The notes beneath the pieces were generated by a model. It ran no database searches, was not told the origin of the DNA, and saw nothing but the letters and a program-made list of their open reading frames with translations. From Rheinheimera sp. (lineage in GTDB: Bacteria > Pseudomonadota > Gammaproteobacteria > Enterobacterales > Alteromonadaceae), in the NCBI GenBank assembly GCA_003543135.1, contig DPJG01000027.1, positions 1 through 64,000 on the forward strand: DNA of 64,000 nucleotides. The letters run 5' to 3'. The translations under genes and the position numbers were made by a program. This document shows, in pieces, positions 45,737 to 56,056 of the stretch; position 1 is the stretch's first letter, and the number at the start of each line of letters is the position of its first letter.

Positions 45737-47686
45737 ATGAAATATACCCTGCGTTTTGTTTTATGTTGCCTGTTATTGCCTGCGGCGCAATTAAAAGCCC
45801 AAACCGATCTGCCGGCTTTATTTGCCAAACAAGCTACTTTTGATGATTTTAAAATATCACCTGATGGTCAACATCTGGCGGCAGTTGTTTACAGTGAGGG
45901 TAAAAGGTCGCTGATATTTTTTGATGCCAAAACGATGAAAGCCGTCGGCAGTGCCAAAGCCGGCAATATGCAGGAAGTGGGTGATTACCGCTGGGTGTCG
46001 GATGAACGCGTGGTGATTAAGTTGGTGGAATCTTCGCCCTGGTTAAAAAACCCACAATATTTTGGTGAGTTGCTTGCGGTAAATTATGACGGTTCAAAAG
46101 CGATGTTGTTGTTTGGTTACCGTGCCGGTGAGCAGAGTTTAGGCTCCAATATCAAAAAGAAACAAAGCATGCAGGCCTGGGCTGAGTTTGTTAACACAAG
46201 GGCCAATGACAAAAACCGTATTGTGATCAGCGCTACCCCTATGAGTAGCGGTGGCGACAGGCTTGCCAGCATTATGCAGCTGGATGTGTATAACGGCAAA
46301 ACCAAAGGGGTGGGCAAAGCGCCTGTGTCTTATGCCAGGATAGTGGCAGATCCATCCGGGCGTCCCAGAGTTGCAGTGGGCACCAACGCGCAAAATCAAC
46401 GTGAAGTTTATATTAAGGATGAAGAAAACAGTGACTGGCATCAGTTGCCGCAAAGGGCCTTTGGTTCGCATTTTTATCCGATAGCGGTAACGGCCGACAA
46501 TCAGGGGTTGTATGTTGCTGACAATTATCAGCAGGATTTGATTGGTATTTTTGAATACCGCTTTGCCGACGGCAGTTATACCGAAGTATTTACCGACAAA
46601 AAGGTTGATGTATCAGGTGTAACCACCACCACGGATGGCCATGCTGTATATGGGATGCAACTGGATGATGGTCGTCCATCTTATGCACTTTTAACCGAAG
46701 ATCATCAAGAAGCACGGGTATTTAAAGATTTATTGCAGAGTTTCCCCGGTGAAAACCTGAAAATCACCAGTAAAACCGACGACGACAAAAAATGGGTGTT
46801 GGTGGCAAGTTCTGATGTGACAGCCCCCAGATTTTATTTATACGATCATGAGAAGGGCACTGTTGCTAAACTGGCCGATACAAAACCCGAGTTAAATCAA
46901 CTGAAACTGGCCAGTACCGAACCCGTGAAGTTCTCTTCTTTTGATGGTCTGGAAGTGCATGGTTATCTGACAAAAAGCCCGGTGGCATCTGCCGAAAAAC
47001 CAACAGTAGTGCTGGTACATGGTGGGCCTCATAATGTGCGGGACTATTGGGGGTTTGACCCTGAGGTGCAGTTGCTGGCCATGTCCGGTTATAACGTATT
47101 GCAGGTTAATTTCCGTGGCTCCGGTGGATATGGCGCGGCCTTTCAGCAAAAAGGTTACCGGCAGTGGGGAGATGCTATTCAGCGGGACATTATTGCCGGT
47201 ACTGAATGGGCCATAGCACAAGGTCATGCCAAAGCTGGTAATGTTTGCATTATGGGTACCTCTTTTGGCGGTTATTCCACGGTGCAGGCTGCTACTTTGG
47301 CACCGGATTTATATCGGTGTGGTGTTGCTGTAGCCGGCGTTTACGATTTGAGCCTGCTAGCCAAAACGGGTGATTTACCGGATCTAAGTTTTGGAGCTGC
47401 TTATTTACAGGATGTGATTGGCAAAGACGAAGCACAGTTGAAGGCTTTTTCACCTGTGCATCAGGTGAATAAACTCAAAGCCAGTTTGTTGATTGCGCAT
47501 GGCAAAAAAGACAGAAGAGCCCCGGTGGAACATGCAGAGCGGTTAAAAAATGCGCTGGATAAAGCGGGTAAAAGTTACCAGTGGCTTGAGTTTAACGATG
47601 AAGCTCATGGTTTTTATGCACCGCAAAACCAGGAGATTTATTTTCGCGCTGTACAAAAATTTCTTGCTGAGCACTTAAAAAGCTAA
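45737..47686 (+). CDS. S9 family prolyl-oligopeptidase-type peptidase
   Basis: This secreted serine peptidase of 649 residues has a signal peptide ending near LKA-QTD (about residue 21), an N-terminal beta-propeller (about 25-400) and a C-terminal alpha/beta hydrolase domain. The triad is Ser509 (MGTSFGGYS), Asp in HGKKDRRAPVE and His in FNDEAHGFY. The acyl-peptide hydrolase/dipeptidyl peptidase group is the closest type. It cleaves short peptides, probably in the periplasm. ACAAGGAAAGCG precedes the ATG. Confidence 0.93.
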   Translation: MKYTLRFVLCCLLLPAAQLKAQTDLPALFAKQATFDDFKISPDGQHLAAVVYSEGKRSLIFFDAKTMKAVGSAKAGNMQEVGDYRWVSDERVVIKLVESSPWLKNPQYFGELLAVNYDGSKAMLLFGYRAGEQSLGSNIKKKQSMQAWAEFVNTRANDKNRIVISATPMSSGGDRLASIMQLDVYNGKTKGVGKAPVSYARIVADPSGRPRVAVGTNAQNQREVYIKDEENSDWHQLPQRAFGSHFYPIAVTADNQGLYVADNYQQDLIGIFEYRFADGSYTEVFTDKKVDVSGVTTTTDGHAVYGMQLDDGRPSYALLTEDHQEARVFKDLLQSFPGENLKITSKTDDDKKWVLVASSDVTAPRFYLYDHEKGTVAKLADTKPELNQLKLASTEPVKFSSFDGLEVHGYLTKSPVASAEKPTVVLVHGGPHNVRDYWGFDPEVQLLAMSGYNVLQVNFRGSGGYGAAFQQKGYRQWGDAIQRDIIAGTEWAIAQGHAKAGNVCIMGTSFGGYSTVQAATLAPDLYRCGVAVAGVYDLSLLAKTGDLPDLSFGAAYLQDVIGKDEAQLKAFSPVHQVNKLKASLLIAHGKKDRRAPVEHAERLKNALDKAGKSYQWLEFNDEAHGFYAPQNQEIYFRAVQKFLAEHLKS

Positions 47687-47858
47687 AACTAACAGCAGCG
47701 CCCGTTTTGCTCTGGCAAGCGGGCGCCGTGCCATCTTTTGCTAAGCAGCTGAAATAAAACAGCTAACCGCCTATACTGTTCAGCGTTGTCATATTTATTT
47801 CAACTAATGGGCGCAGAATGCAACAAGGCAAGCTGGCTCCAGCCTGGTGAGTAGATCC

Positions 47859-49166
47859 ATGTCTTTGTTTGAACATTTGTTTATCATTTTATTGTTGATT
47901 AGTGTCAGTGCGTTTTTTTCGATGTCGGAAATAGCGCTGGCGGCGGCGCGAAAATTACGGTTGCGCCAGCTACTGTCTGAAGGTGAACCCCGCGCCAAGC
48001 TGGTGCTGGATTTGCAGGAACATCCGGGCAACTTTTTTACCATTATTCAGATTGGCCTCAATGCCGTGGCCATTCTGGGTGGTATTTTAGGTGAAGCCGC
48101 TTTTACTCCTACTTTTGTTGAGTTGTTGCAGCTGGTGTATCAGGGGCCGGCACTGCAGTCTTTAGGTTTTGGTTTGTCGGTGTTTTTTGTCACTGCACTC
48201 TTTATTTTGTTTGCGGATTTAATGCCCAAACGGCTGGCGATGTTAGCGCCTGAGCAGGTGGCAATTACAGTGGTGCGGCCGATTTTATGGCTGTTGGTGA
48301 TTCTCAAACCGCTGGTGCTGCTGTTTAACGGTGTGGCCAATGGTGTGTTTAAACTCTTTAATGTGCCAATAGCGCGCAAAGATCAAATTACCCCTGAAGA
48401 TATTATTTCAATGATGGACGAAGGGGCAGAGGCCGGCGTGCTGCGCCAGCAGGAGCATACCTTGCTGGAAAACGTCTTTGATATGGACCAGCGCACTGTC
48501 ACCTCGGCGATGACACCACGCGAAAGTCTGATTTATTTTTTATTAAAAGAATCCACCGACAGCATCAAAGCCAAAATTGCTGAACATCCGCATGCCAAGT
48601 TTATTGTTTGTGATGAGGCGCTCGACAGAGTGGTGGGTTATGTTGACACCCGCGACATTCTGATGCAGGTGCTGCATGAACAATCGATTTCGTTAACCCG
48701 CGAAGGCGTGCTGCGAACCCCGCTGATCATTCCCGATACTTTGTCTTTGTATGAAGTGCTGGCGCATTTTAAATCCAGCGGCGTGGACTTTGCCGTGATC
48801 TTAAATGAATACGCGCTGGTGGTAGGCATGATCACGCTGAACGATGTGATGAGTATTGTGATGGGCGAGCTGGTGAATTCTGAAGAAGATCAAATTGTTA
48901 AACGCGATGACGAGTCCTGGCTGGTGGAAGGTTTAACCCCACTGGATGATGTCATGCGGGTGCTGGCCATTGACCATTTCCCGGATCAGGAAAATTACGA
49001 AACCATCGCCGGTTTTATGATGTATATGCTGCGTAAAATTCCAAAACGCACTGACTTTGTGCTGCATCAGGGTTACAAATTTGAAGTGGTGGATATCGAC
49101 AGTTATAAAATTGACCAGCTGTTGGTGACCCGGGTGAAAACGCCTGGGGATACGCCCTCTGTTTAA
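47859..49166 (+). CDS. CNNM/HlyC-CorC family membrane protein
   Basis: The inner-membrane protein has 435 residues from the ATG at 47859; a GTG at 47847 is possible. A DUF21 (CNNM) domain (1-185) holds about four helices with the family start FSMSEIALAAARKLRLRQL. Two CBS domains (about 205-330) follow, then a CorC_HlyC domain at the end. Relatives move or regulate Mg2+ and other divalent cations. Old annotations as hemolysin are misleading. It is monocistronic with its own terminator. Confidence 0.92.
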   Translation: MSLFEHLFIILLLISVSAFFSMSEIALAAARKLRLRQLLSEGEPRAKLVLDLQEHPGNFFTIIQIGLNAVAILGGILGEAAFTPTFVELLQLVYQGPALQSLGFGLSVFFVTALFILFADLMPKRLAMLAPEQVAITVVRPILWLLVILKPLVLLFNGVANGVFKLFNVPIARKDQITPEDIISMMDEGAEAGVLRQQEHTLLENVFDMDQRTVTSAMTPRESLIYFLLKESTDSIKAKIAEHPHAKFIVCDEALDRVVGYVDTRDILMQVLHEQSISLTREGVLRTPLIIPDTLSLYEVLAHFKSSGVDFAVILNEYALVVGMITLNDVMSIVMGELVNSEEDQIVKRDDESWLVEGLTPLDDVMRVLAIDHFPDQENYETIAGFMMYMLRKIPKRTDFVLHQGYKFEVVDIDSYKIDQLLVTRVKTPGDTPSV

Positions 49167-49196
49167 CTGAAGCTTGCTGTTTTTGCTGACAAAAAA

Positions 49197-49223
49197 TAAA
49201 GGCCGGTCTTACACCGGCCTTTG
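49197..49223. terminator. terminator between CNNM and collagenase genes
   Basis: AAAGGCCGGT and ACCGGCCTTT pair around CTTAC. It can act for both converging genes, though the T-tracts are short. Confidence 0.75.
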
Positions 49224-49258
49224 TGTTTATTCACTTTGTTGTGAATTGATCGTCATTG

Positions 49259-51940
49259 TTATTGTGCTGTCACCACCAGCGTGGTCTGGCCGCGGCTTGG
49301 GTTGCCCTGGACCGCAATATAACTCCAGCCAACCGGCAGCGGGTTGGTGATGATCTGCTCTGTGCTGTCGTTATTGACTGAACGTTGCTGATAACTGTCG
49401 CTGGTTGGCCAGTTGGCATTGCTGAAATATAAATCAGCATTGCCTTCAACGCCGCCGTACAGGTTGAGCTTTAATCGGGCATTGGCGGTGGCGTTGTAAT
49501 AATAGAAGTAGGTGTAGTTGCTGCTGCCAGCCACAACACAATACATCTGGCCGGCCTGAACGGCGATGTAATCAACTGGCGATTGTGTGGCACAAGCATC
49601 GGGTTGTGGTGGTCTTGCGGTCAGGGTGGCGGTTACACTGACATTGTTAAAGCTTGTGTAACCAAAACTCGACACATACCAGCGTCCGGCGGCCGGATTG
49701 TTGATGGTACAGCTTTCAGCGTTGCCACCCACATAAGGCCGGCACTGATAACTTTGTAAGGTAGGTTGTGCTGCGTGTTGCAGATATAAATCGGCATCAC
49801 CGCTGCCGCCACCTTGCACCACTTCCAGTTTGGCCTGATTGGCCGGTACCTCAATATAATGATGCAACCAGCTGTCTTTGGCGCCGGACAAACCGGTTTT
49901 GGCCACGCCGTTTTGCAAAGCCGCGCTGCCGCCTGTGCCGCCGCCAGTTTCACCAATGGTCACCTGCGGAATAGTGTCGTTACTTTGCACTGTGCCAAGC
50001 CAGGTATTCCACTGCGCGTCCAGGCTGGTGCCAATGCTGTTTACTGCCGCTAAATAAGCGTCATAGTCGCCGTTACGGAAATGTTTTAATAAATTAGTCA
50101 CAGTAGCGGGCTGAGTTTCAAACATAAAACGCACGGCCAGATAACCCCAGCGATAGACGCGGTCCTGACCACTGTTGTAGTTGTTGGCCAGAATTTCACT
50201 GAGCGGAAATTGTTTAGTGCGCGCCATTGTGATGGCGGTGTCATTGCGGTTTTTCTTTGACACATATTCGGCCAGACCTTCAATCCACCATACGGTTTTA
50301 TGGCTGTCTACCCGCGCCGCGCCAAAATCACCTTTAAGGTTAAAACGACCATCCAGGTAATGCACCATTTCGTGGGTCAGGTTCCAGACGTGGAATTCAG
50401 GGCGCATCCATTCGGCTTCATAAGCAATAAAACGCGCCTGGTTGCCGGCTTGCGCCGGATTGCCTTCCAGATACATACCACCGTTGTTGGTGTCGATGCC
50501 AAAAAATAAACCAGCATACTGGCCATAGTCATCACTGGAATCAAATACCACCATTTCCAGATTGCTGTTTAAATCCTCTGCAACAGGTTGGTTTTTGGTG
50601 CGCAGGAAATTATGGAAATAACTCTCTTGTGTGGTGACGGCATTACAGGAATCAGCAAATTCACTGCTGGTCATATCCTGAGCGCGGAATTTCATCGAGC
50701 CGCTGCATGAATGCTGTTTACTCAGCACTTGTTGTTCCAGCTGTTCCTGGAAACCACAGATATTATATTCGGCGCATTTGCCGTAATAATCCACTGAAGA
50801 AGCTGCCCGCAGCCAAACCGCTGATCCTGTGCCATTCATGCTGTATTGGCTCAAAATGGCGGAGACCTGAGATTTTACGTCAGCGGCAATAGCGGCGTTG
50901 GGATACTGTAAAAAACGAGCCAGTTCAGCAGCAGCGTTTTCCTGCAAAAATGATGCGTCTGTGCCAATCATCCAGCTTTGACGGGCAAAATTGCCAAGGC
51001 GGTTAATCAGCACTGTGTCACTGGCAATCGCCTGGGCAAAATCTGCGTTTTGGTGGCCTCGGAATAAAATGGTAAAAATCTGGTTGACCGCGCCGCGCAT
51101 ATACCATTCGCTGGCATAGTTAGTATTCCAGCGCTGCAGCCATTCTTTGACCACAGGCAAATAACGCACATTCTCACCTGCGCTGTCGATCAAGGTCAGC
51201 GCATCCTGGATATTCATGCCATTCACTGCCGAGTTTTGATAAAACACCGGATTGTTGACCAGATTATCCAGCGCGGCGCGAATGGCGGTTTTCACACTTT
51301 GTGGGTAAGCCGGAATTTTGCTGCTGTTGTAATACTGCACAAAATAACCGGCACGCAGGAAATAATAGAGTTTCCCTATACTAACTTCAGTGCCGCTGGC
51401 GTTGTAACTGCTGGCAAGGCTGGCAGTGGCGTTGGCAACAAAAGTCATATTAGTGGCACTAAAAGCGCTGATGGAATTAGGCTCACCATTAAATAAACCA
51501 TTAATACAATGGTTTGGATTGTTCAGAATATGGTCAACCAAAGCCTGACCGGTTTTGCTGCCATAACCGGATAAAGCGCTGGCACAAACATCAGCGCTTT
51601 GTGCTTCATTGGCCGCCAGCTGTTGCGCTTTACTGTGTGCGCGGAAATAACTGTCTTCGTCGGTGATTTTTTCTGACAAATGCTCTGGTAAGGCTTCGAC
51701 AGGGGCGTTGATCACAGTGCGATCCTGAGCGTGTTTAGGTACCCACTGGCTTTGTTGTGATACCTGACCTGGCTGTTGAACTGGCTGAGCCGGTGCAGGT
51801 TGCTGCGCCTGTTGCAGTTCTTGGAGCTGGGCTGAATGTGCCAAAAGCATCGGGCTCAACAAAGCCAGACTAATGGCCGCTGCCACTAGTGCCGGTTTTT
51901 TTACATTGTGCCCGGTGTTTTGGGTTGGAGTTGTGTTCAT
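49259..51940 (-). CDS. secreted M9 collagenase
   Basis: This 893-residue secreted zinc peptidase resembles Vibrio microbial collagenase. A signal peptide ending near LLAHSA (about 36) precedes a Gln/Pro-rich propeptide. The M9 N-terminal activator domain spans about 100-400 and the peptidase domain follows, with HEMVH near 521 and the downstream Glu in WWIEGLAEYVS near 553. Two pre-peptidase C-terminal (PPC) domains close the protein (from about 680 and 790, with DADLYLQHAA and NADLYFSNAN). AGGA precedes the ATG. It digests collagen-like proteins; with the S8, S9, M28 and M16 enzymes it points to a scavenging lifestyle. Confidence 0.94.
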   Translation of the reverse strand: MNTTPTQNTGHNVKKPALVAAAISLALLSPMLLAHSAQLQELQQAQQPAPAQPVQQPGQVSQQSQWVPKHAQDRTVINAPVEALPEHLSEKITDEDSYFRAHSKAQQLAANEAQSADVCASALSGYGSKTGQALVDHILNNPNHCINGLFNGEPNSISAFSATNMTFVANATASLASSYNASGTEVSIGKLYYFLRAGYFVQYYNSSKIPAYPQSVKTAIRAALDNLVNNPVFYQNSAVNGMNIQDALTLIDSAGENVRYLPVVKEWLQRWNTNYASEWYMRGAVNQIFTILFRGHQNADFAQAIASDTVLINRLGNFARQSWMIGTDASFLQENAAAELARFLQYPNAAIAADVKSQVSAILSQYSMNGTGSAVWLRAASSVDYYGKCAEYNICGFQEQLEQQVLSKQHSCSGSMKFRAQDMTSSEFADSCNAVTTQESYFHNFLRTKNQPVAEDLNSNLEMVVFDSSDDYGQYAGLFFGIDTNNGGMYLEGNPAQAGNQARFIAYEAEWMRPEFHVWNLTHEMVHYLDGRFNLKGDFGAARVDSHKTVWWIEGLAEYVSKKNRNDTAITMARTKQFPLSEILANNYNSGQDRVYRWGYLAVRFMFETQPATVTNLLKHFRNGDYDAYLAAVNSIGTSLDAQWNTWLGTVQSNDTIPQVTIGETGGGTGGSAALQNGVAKTGLSGAKDSWLHHYIEVPANQAKLEVVQGGGSGDADLYLQHAAQPTLQSYQCRPYVGGNAESCTINNPAAGRWYVSSFGYTSFNNVSVTATLTARPPQPDACATQSPVDYIAVQAGQMYCVVAGSSNYTYFYYYNATANARLKLNLYGGVEGNADLYFSNANWPTSDSYQQRSVNNDSTEQIITNPLPVGWSYIAVQGNPSRGQTTLVVTAQ

Positions 51941-52239
51941 ACAAAGTTCCTGCTGAGAATATGGTTATTGTTTATATTTTTGCCATAAGGCTGTCACATC
52001 TTAGTAATAATGAATACTGTATACAATATAACCAATAAGCACATTTAGGAATATTGACTGCTTTTTTGCTTGTTTTTAAAACTAACCAAAGTAGGGACAA
52101 TGTTGGGGGAACCCAGCAATAATAAGGAATGGACACCCGGAAACCGGATATAAACATCGGGGCAACAATCAGGGAGCGGCGATAACAGGGCGCCAGCTAC
52201 AGGAGGATAGTTTTTAATAACGGCTATTCATGACACATC
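51941..52239. other. AT-rich upstream region of the collagenase gene
   Basis: About 300 bases carry no gene. TTATATTGTATACAGT-like sequence on the minus strand near 52018-52034 could be part of the collagenase promoter, but no full -35/-10 pair is convincing. Confidence 0.4.
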
Positions 52240-52263
52240 AAAAAGGCAGCCATAGCTGCCTTT
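52240..52263 (-). terminator. terminator after the small membrane protein gene
   Basis: On the minus strand AAAGGCAGC and GCTGCCTTT pair around TATG and run into five T. Confidence 0.85.
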
Positions 52264-52311
52264 ATGTATTTTGTCTTGTTGTTGCTCTGTTAGAGACTCA
52301 GTTGCAGAGTT

Positions 52312-52713
52312 TTAGTTAAAATGCCGTACCAGGCTGGCACCCAGCAAAATAACATAAGTGACAGCCACAGTGGGTTTGGTGCTGTTTTTCAGATAATCGG
52401 TTAATAACTGCAGCAAGCCGCCTCTTTGTTGTTGCCAGCTGTGATGCCATAAACAACCAATGTCCTGCGCTTGTTGGGTGGCCTGTTCCAGTGCATATAA
52501 CCTGCTTTCAGTGCGGCTTTGCTGGGTTTTCCACAGGGCTTCATGTAACCAGAACAACAACACCAGACCAAGTTGCAGCAACAAACCACTCTGGTTCTGC
52601 ACCAGATAAAGCCAGAGCACAATAGCGACCACTTTGAGCCACAGTGCCTGTTTTTCCATCTGATCATAACTTTGTTGCAGTAGCAGCCATTCGGCCTGAT
52701 TGTTATTGCTCAT
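52312..52713 (-). CDS. hypothetical membrane protein (133 aa)
   Basis: I recognise no family. The protein has a hydrophobic region near 24-58 (WLKVVAIVLWLYLVQ, then GLLLQLGLVLLFWL) that may form two helices, a polar Gln-rich middle, and a third short helix near 113-127 (VAVTYVILLGASLV). AGAAGGA precedes the ATG. It lies downstream of the DUF885 gene in the same direction, 53 bases away, so the two may be co-transcribed. Confidence 0.7.
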   Translation of the reverse strand: MSNNNQAEWLLLQQSYDQMEKQALWLKVVAIVLWLYLVQNQSGLLLQLGLVLLFWLHEALWKTQQSRTESRLYALEQATQQAQDIGCLWHHSWQQQRGGLLQLLTDYLKNSTKPTVAVTYVILLGASLVRHFN

Positions 52714-52766
52714 GGTACAAATCCTTCTGAACAGCAGGGGCTGGGAGCAGCCAGCCCCTGATGGCT

Positions 52767-54665
52767 TTAGTTTGCAGCAGCGCTGGCTTTTTGTGCGGCC
52801 ACCCAGCTTTTTACTTTTTGTTCCAGCACTGCCATTGGCACTGCGCCAGTTAATAACACTAAATCGTGGAAAGCCCGAATATCAAAGGTATCACCAAGTT
52901 CAGTTTTGGCAAACTGGCGTAATTCAACAATTTTCAGCATGCCCAGTTTGTAACCCAAAGCTTGTCCGGGCCAGGCCATATAACGTTCAATTTCGGAAAT
53001 CACGTCGGATGATGCCGTGCCTGTGGTTTGTGCCATATATTGCACCGCCTGTTCGCGGCTCCACTTTTTAGCGTGCAGACCGGTATCCACGACCAGACGC
53101 ACAGCACGGAACAATTCAGCTTTTAACCGGCCGAGGTTGCCAAAAGCATCATCTTTGTACATGCCCATTTCATAAGCCACCAGCTCGGAATATAAACCCC
53201 AGCCTTCGGAATAAGCATTATAAGAGGCCAGCCGGCGCAGCAGTGGCAGCTGATCCTGTGCCAGATTCAGCGCGATCTGCCAGTGATGACCCGGGTTAGC
53301 TTCATGGTAGGTTAATGATTTTAAATCAAATTTTGCATTGGCTTTCATATCAGCCAGGTTGATCCAATAAATACCTGGTTTGCTGCCGTCAATCGAAGGG
53401 CTGGTGTATTGCCCGCCAGGTGCACTGTCCTGAATTTCTACCGGAATACGGCGCACTTCGACATTATAAGGCGGGCGGGTGGAAAACTGTTCGCCAATAC
53501 GTTTGTCCATTTCGGCAATATAACCGTTTAAATCGGATAACAGCTGAGCCCGGCCTTCGTCTGAGTCTTCATATAAAAAGCGGCTTTCTTCGTTCAGTGC
53601 CGTCATGCGGTCGCCAACTGTGCCTTCATGGTAACCATTGGCTTTTAAAATGCTGTCCATTTCCTGGCTGATGCGGGCCACTTCATCCAGACCAATCTGA
53701 TGGATTTGATCCGGGGTTAGGTTGGTATCGCCCAGTTGTTTGACCGAATAAGCATAAAAGTCGCTGCCGTTTGGCTGAGCCCAGATGCCGGCTTCACTGT
53801 GGCCATGAGGTAAAGTGGCTACCACGTCATTGACCAGTTGCTGGTAAGCAGGGGCAACCACAGTGCTGATAAGATTGGCGGCTTTTTGCAGCAGCTGCTG
53901 TTTTTGCTCCGGATTCAGCGCGGCAACTTTGTCCACTTTGGCGGCAAAATCTTTATAAAGCGCATGGTTGGTGCTGCTGTCGCTGTAACTTTGCAAAATA
54001 GGGCGGGCTTTATCCAGCAGCACACGTGGCGGGATAAAACCGTTTTTGACATCGGTATTAAATTTATCACTGACGGCTTTCAGCGCCGGGCCAAACTTTT
54101 CCAGCCGGCTTAAATAAGCTTCGGCATCGGTCTGGTTATTGATGGGATGTGAATTCAGTAAAGCACCGGCCATATCAATGGTTGGGCCATTGATTTGATT
54201 GATAATAAAAGGCGAGTGTCCCATCCAGACATCAATATAACCCTGTGGGAAACGACTGTCGCCGGCGTAAAAATTCAGAATATTGGCCATCACGGCCAGA
54301 TTATCAGCTTGCTGGGCGTCAGTTGGTTGTGGCATGGCCAATAATTTGGCAGCAAGCGCTGCCATTTTGCTGCGAAGTTCGGCTTCGGCTGCGCTGTTAT
54401 AGATGTCCATGTCAGCCTGATACGCTTTGCCCACCTGTTCCACACTCAGGTTGTAAGCCGATGCACTGAGCGGTCTGGCCTGAAACAGCACTTGTGTGGC
54501 TTCCTGATAAACGGCTTGTGCCGCTTCAGCGGAAAAAGCCGCGGCCTGGGCTTGCTCTGCAGTCGCAGCCTTGCTGGCGGAACTATCAGGGGCCACAGGC
54601 GCTTCAGTACATTGGGTCAGCAGCAAACTGCTGGCAATTGCCAGACTTAACAGAGATAAACGCAT
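52767..54665 (-). CDS. DUF885 family lipoprotein, probable metal hydrolase
   Basis: From the ATG at 54665 (GAGGATGTTCTG upstream) the protein has 632 residues. The frame is open 59 codons further but the signal peptide starts here. Lipobox LLLTQC (Cys near 19) is followed by an Ala-rich linker. The DUF885 body contains the HExxPGHH motif YHEANPGHHWQIA near residue 445, typical of a zinc-peptidase-like active site, and ASYNAYSEGWGLYSELVA. It sits in the envelope. Its substrate has not been established from sequence, although peptides are likely. Divergent from the MFS gene. Confidence 0.88.
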   Translation of the reverse strand: MRLSLLSLAIASSLLLTQCTEAPVAPDSSASKAATAEQAQAAAFSAEAAQAVYQEATQVLFQARPLSASAYNLSVEQVGKAYQADMDIYNSAAEAELRSKMAALAAKLLAMPQPTDAQQADNLAVMANILNFYAGDSRFPQGYIDVWMGHSPFIINQINGPTIDMAGALLNSHPINNQTDAEAYLSRLEKFGPALKAVSDKFNTDVKNGFIPPRVLLDKARPILQSYSDSSTNHALYKDFAAKVDKVAALNPEQKQQLLQKAANLISTVVAPAYQQLVNDVVATLPHGHSEAGIWAQPNGSDFYAYSVKQLGDTNLTPDQIHQIGLDEVARISQEMDSILKANGYHEGTVGDRMTALNEESRFLYEDSDEGRAQLLSDLNGYIAEMDKRIGEQFSTRPPYNVEVRRIPVEIQDSAPGGQYTSPSIDGSKPGIYWINLADMKANAKFDLKSLTYHEANPGHHWQIALNLAQDQLPLLRRLASYNAYSEGWGLYSELVAYEMGMYKDDAFGNLGRLKAELFRAVRLVVDTGLHAKKWSREQAVQYMAQTTGTASSDVISEIERYMAWPGQALGYKLGMLKIVELRQFAKTELGDTFDIRAFHDLVLLTGAVPMAVLEQKVKSWVAAQKASAAAN

Positions 54666-54833
54666 CAGAACATCCTCAGAATTCAGGGGGGCAAAAAACC
54701 GCTCTATGATACACAATGGCCATCTGAATGCAGCTGCTTTTTGTATACAATCTGGTGAAGTGACCTTGCTGTACTCGCCTAACATGGCGCAAGCCGTTAC
54801 AATAAAACCACTTTTTACTTTGGCAGTTTTGTG

Positions 54834-56045
54834 ATGCCCCAATCCTTAACAGCAGCACCTTATGAAAAATCCAGCAGCGGTTATCGTTGTATCACCTGGG
54901 TGTTAAGTTTTGCCGCTGTGGTGGTGTTTGCCAATTTACACGCCCTGCAACCTTTATTGCCTGAACTCAGCCGCAGTTTTGCCTTAAGTCCGCTACAAAC
55001 CAGCTGGAGTTATGCCATTGGCACCCTGGCGCTTGGGGTGAGTTTATTATTTTATGGTGCTTTGTCAGACGCTGTGGGCCGGCGTAATGTGCTGCTCTGG
55101 ACTTTATTGGGCATGCTGGTGGCCACTGTTGCCATCACTCAGGTGCAGTCTTACCAGAGTTTATTATTCTGGCGGGCGCTGCAGGGGTTTTGCCTCGGCG
55201 GTCTGCCGGCTATTGCCATTGCTTATATGGGCGAGGAGCTCAGTAAGCCGGCGCTTCTGGCCGCGGTGGGTTATTACATTAGCGCCAGCTCTTTGGGCGG
55301 CATATCTGGCCGGGTGTTGGCCGGTTTTTCGGCAGAGCTCGGGCACTGGCAATGGGCCTTCTGGCCTATGGCACTGCTGAGCTTGTTGCTGGTGCTGCTG
55401 TTGTGGCGTTATTTGCCTGAGTCCCGTCATTTTATTGCCAAGCCTTTTTCCTGGCGCCAGGCCCTTGCCGACAATTTGTTTCACCTTAGGCAAAAAGTAC
55501 TGCTCTTGACTTACCTGATTGGCGGACTTAACTTTTTTATCTATTTAAATCAATATACTTATATTAGTTTTGCGCTTTCAACCGCGCCTTATAATCTATC
55601 CTCCGGCTGGATAGGGTTATTGTTTTTAACTTATCTCACCGGCACTGTAGGCTCGGCGATGTCGGGCAAAGTCAGTAAAAGGCTGGCGCCGCCCGAAGGC
55701 ATGGCGCTGGGTATTCTGATTATGATTTTGGGCACCTTAGTCACTTTATTGCCGTTTTTAACCGGCATAGTGCTGGGCTTTTTTATCAATGCTTTTGGCT
55801 TTTTTTTAACCCACAGTCTGGCTACCGGCTGGGTGAATCAACATGCCAGCCGCGCTAAAGCCAGCGCCAGTGCACTTTATCTGGTGTTTTATTATGTCGG
55901 AGCCAGCACCGGCAGTTTTTACCTGCATCCATTCTGGAGTTATGCCAAATGGCCAGGTGTGGTGCTGGGCTCCATCTTGATGTTATTGCTGACCTTGTGG
56001 CTCAGTCTGAAGCTCAGGCCCTTTATTGCGGCCAAAGCGGCCTGA
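54834..56045 (+). CDS. MFS transporter, YnfM-like
   Basis: This 403-residue major facilitator protein has 12 predicted membrane helices. The loop 2-3 signature is GALSDAVGRRNVLL near residue 75, and the motif after helix 4 (RALQGFCLGGLPAIAIAYMGEE) resembles E. coli YnfM. Substrates of this subgroup are poorly defined; drug or metabolite export is likely. A GTG lies one codon before the ATG used. Its 3' end is 11 bases from the convergent rluF. Confidence 0.9.
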   Translation: MPQSLTAAPYEKSSSGYRCITWVLSFAAVVVFANLHALQPLLPELSRSFALSPLQTSWSYAIGTLALGVSLLFYGALSDAVGRRNVLLWTLLGMLVATVAITQVQSYQSLLFWRALQGFCLGGLPAIAIAYMGEELSKPALLAAVGYYISASSLGGISGRVLAGFSAELGHWQWAFWPMALLSLLLVLLLWRYLPESRHFIAKPFSWRQALADNLFHLRQKVLLLTYLIGGLNFFIYLNQYTYISFALSTAPYNLSSGWIGLLFLTYLTGTVGSAMSGKVSKRLAPPEGMALGILIMILGTLVTLLPFLTGIVLGFFINAFGFFLTHSLATGWVNQHASRAKASASALYLVFYYVGASTGSFYLHPFWSYAKWPGVVLGSILMLLLTLWLSLKLRPFIAAKAA

Positions 56046-56056
56046 AGGTTGAAGTT

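Noticed and set aside
53838..54113. Plus-strand open frames inside the DUF885 gene
   Set aside because: They are antisense shadows of a well-supported lipoprotein gene, without ribosome binding sites.
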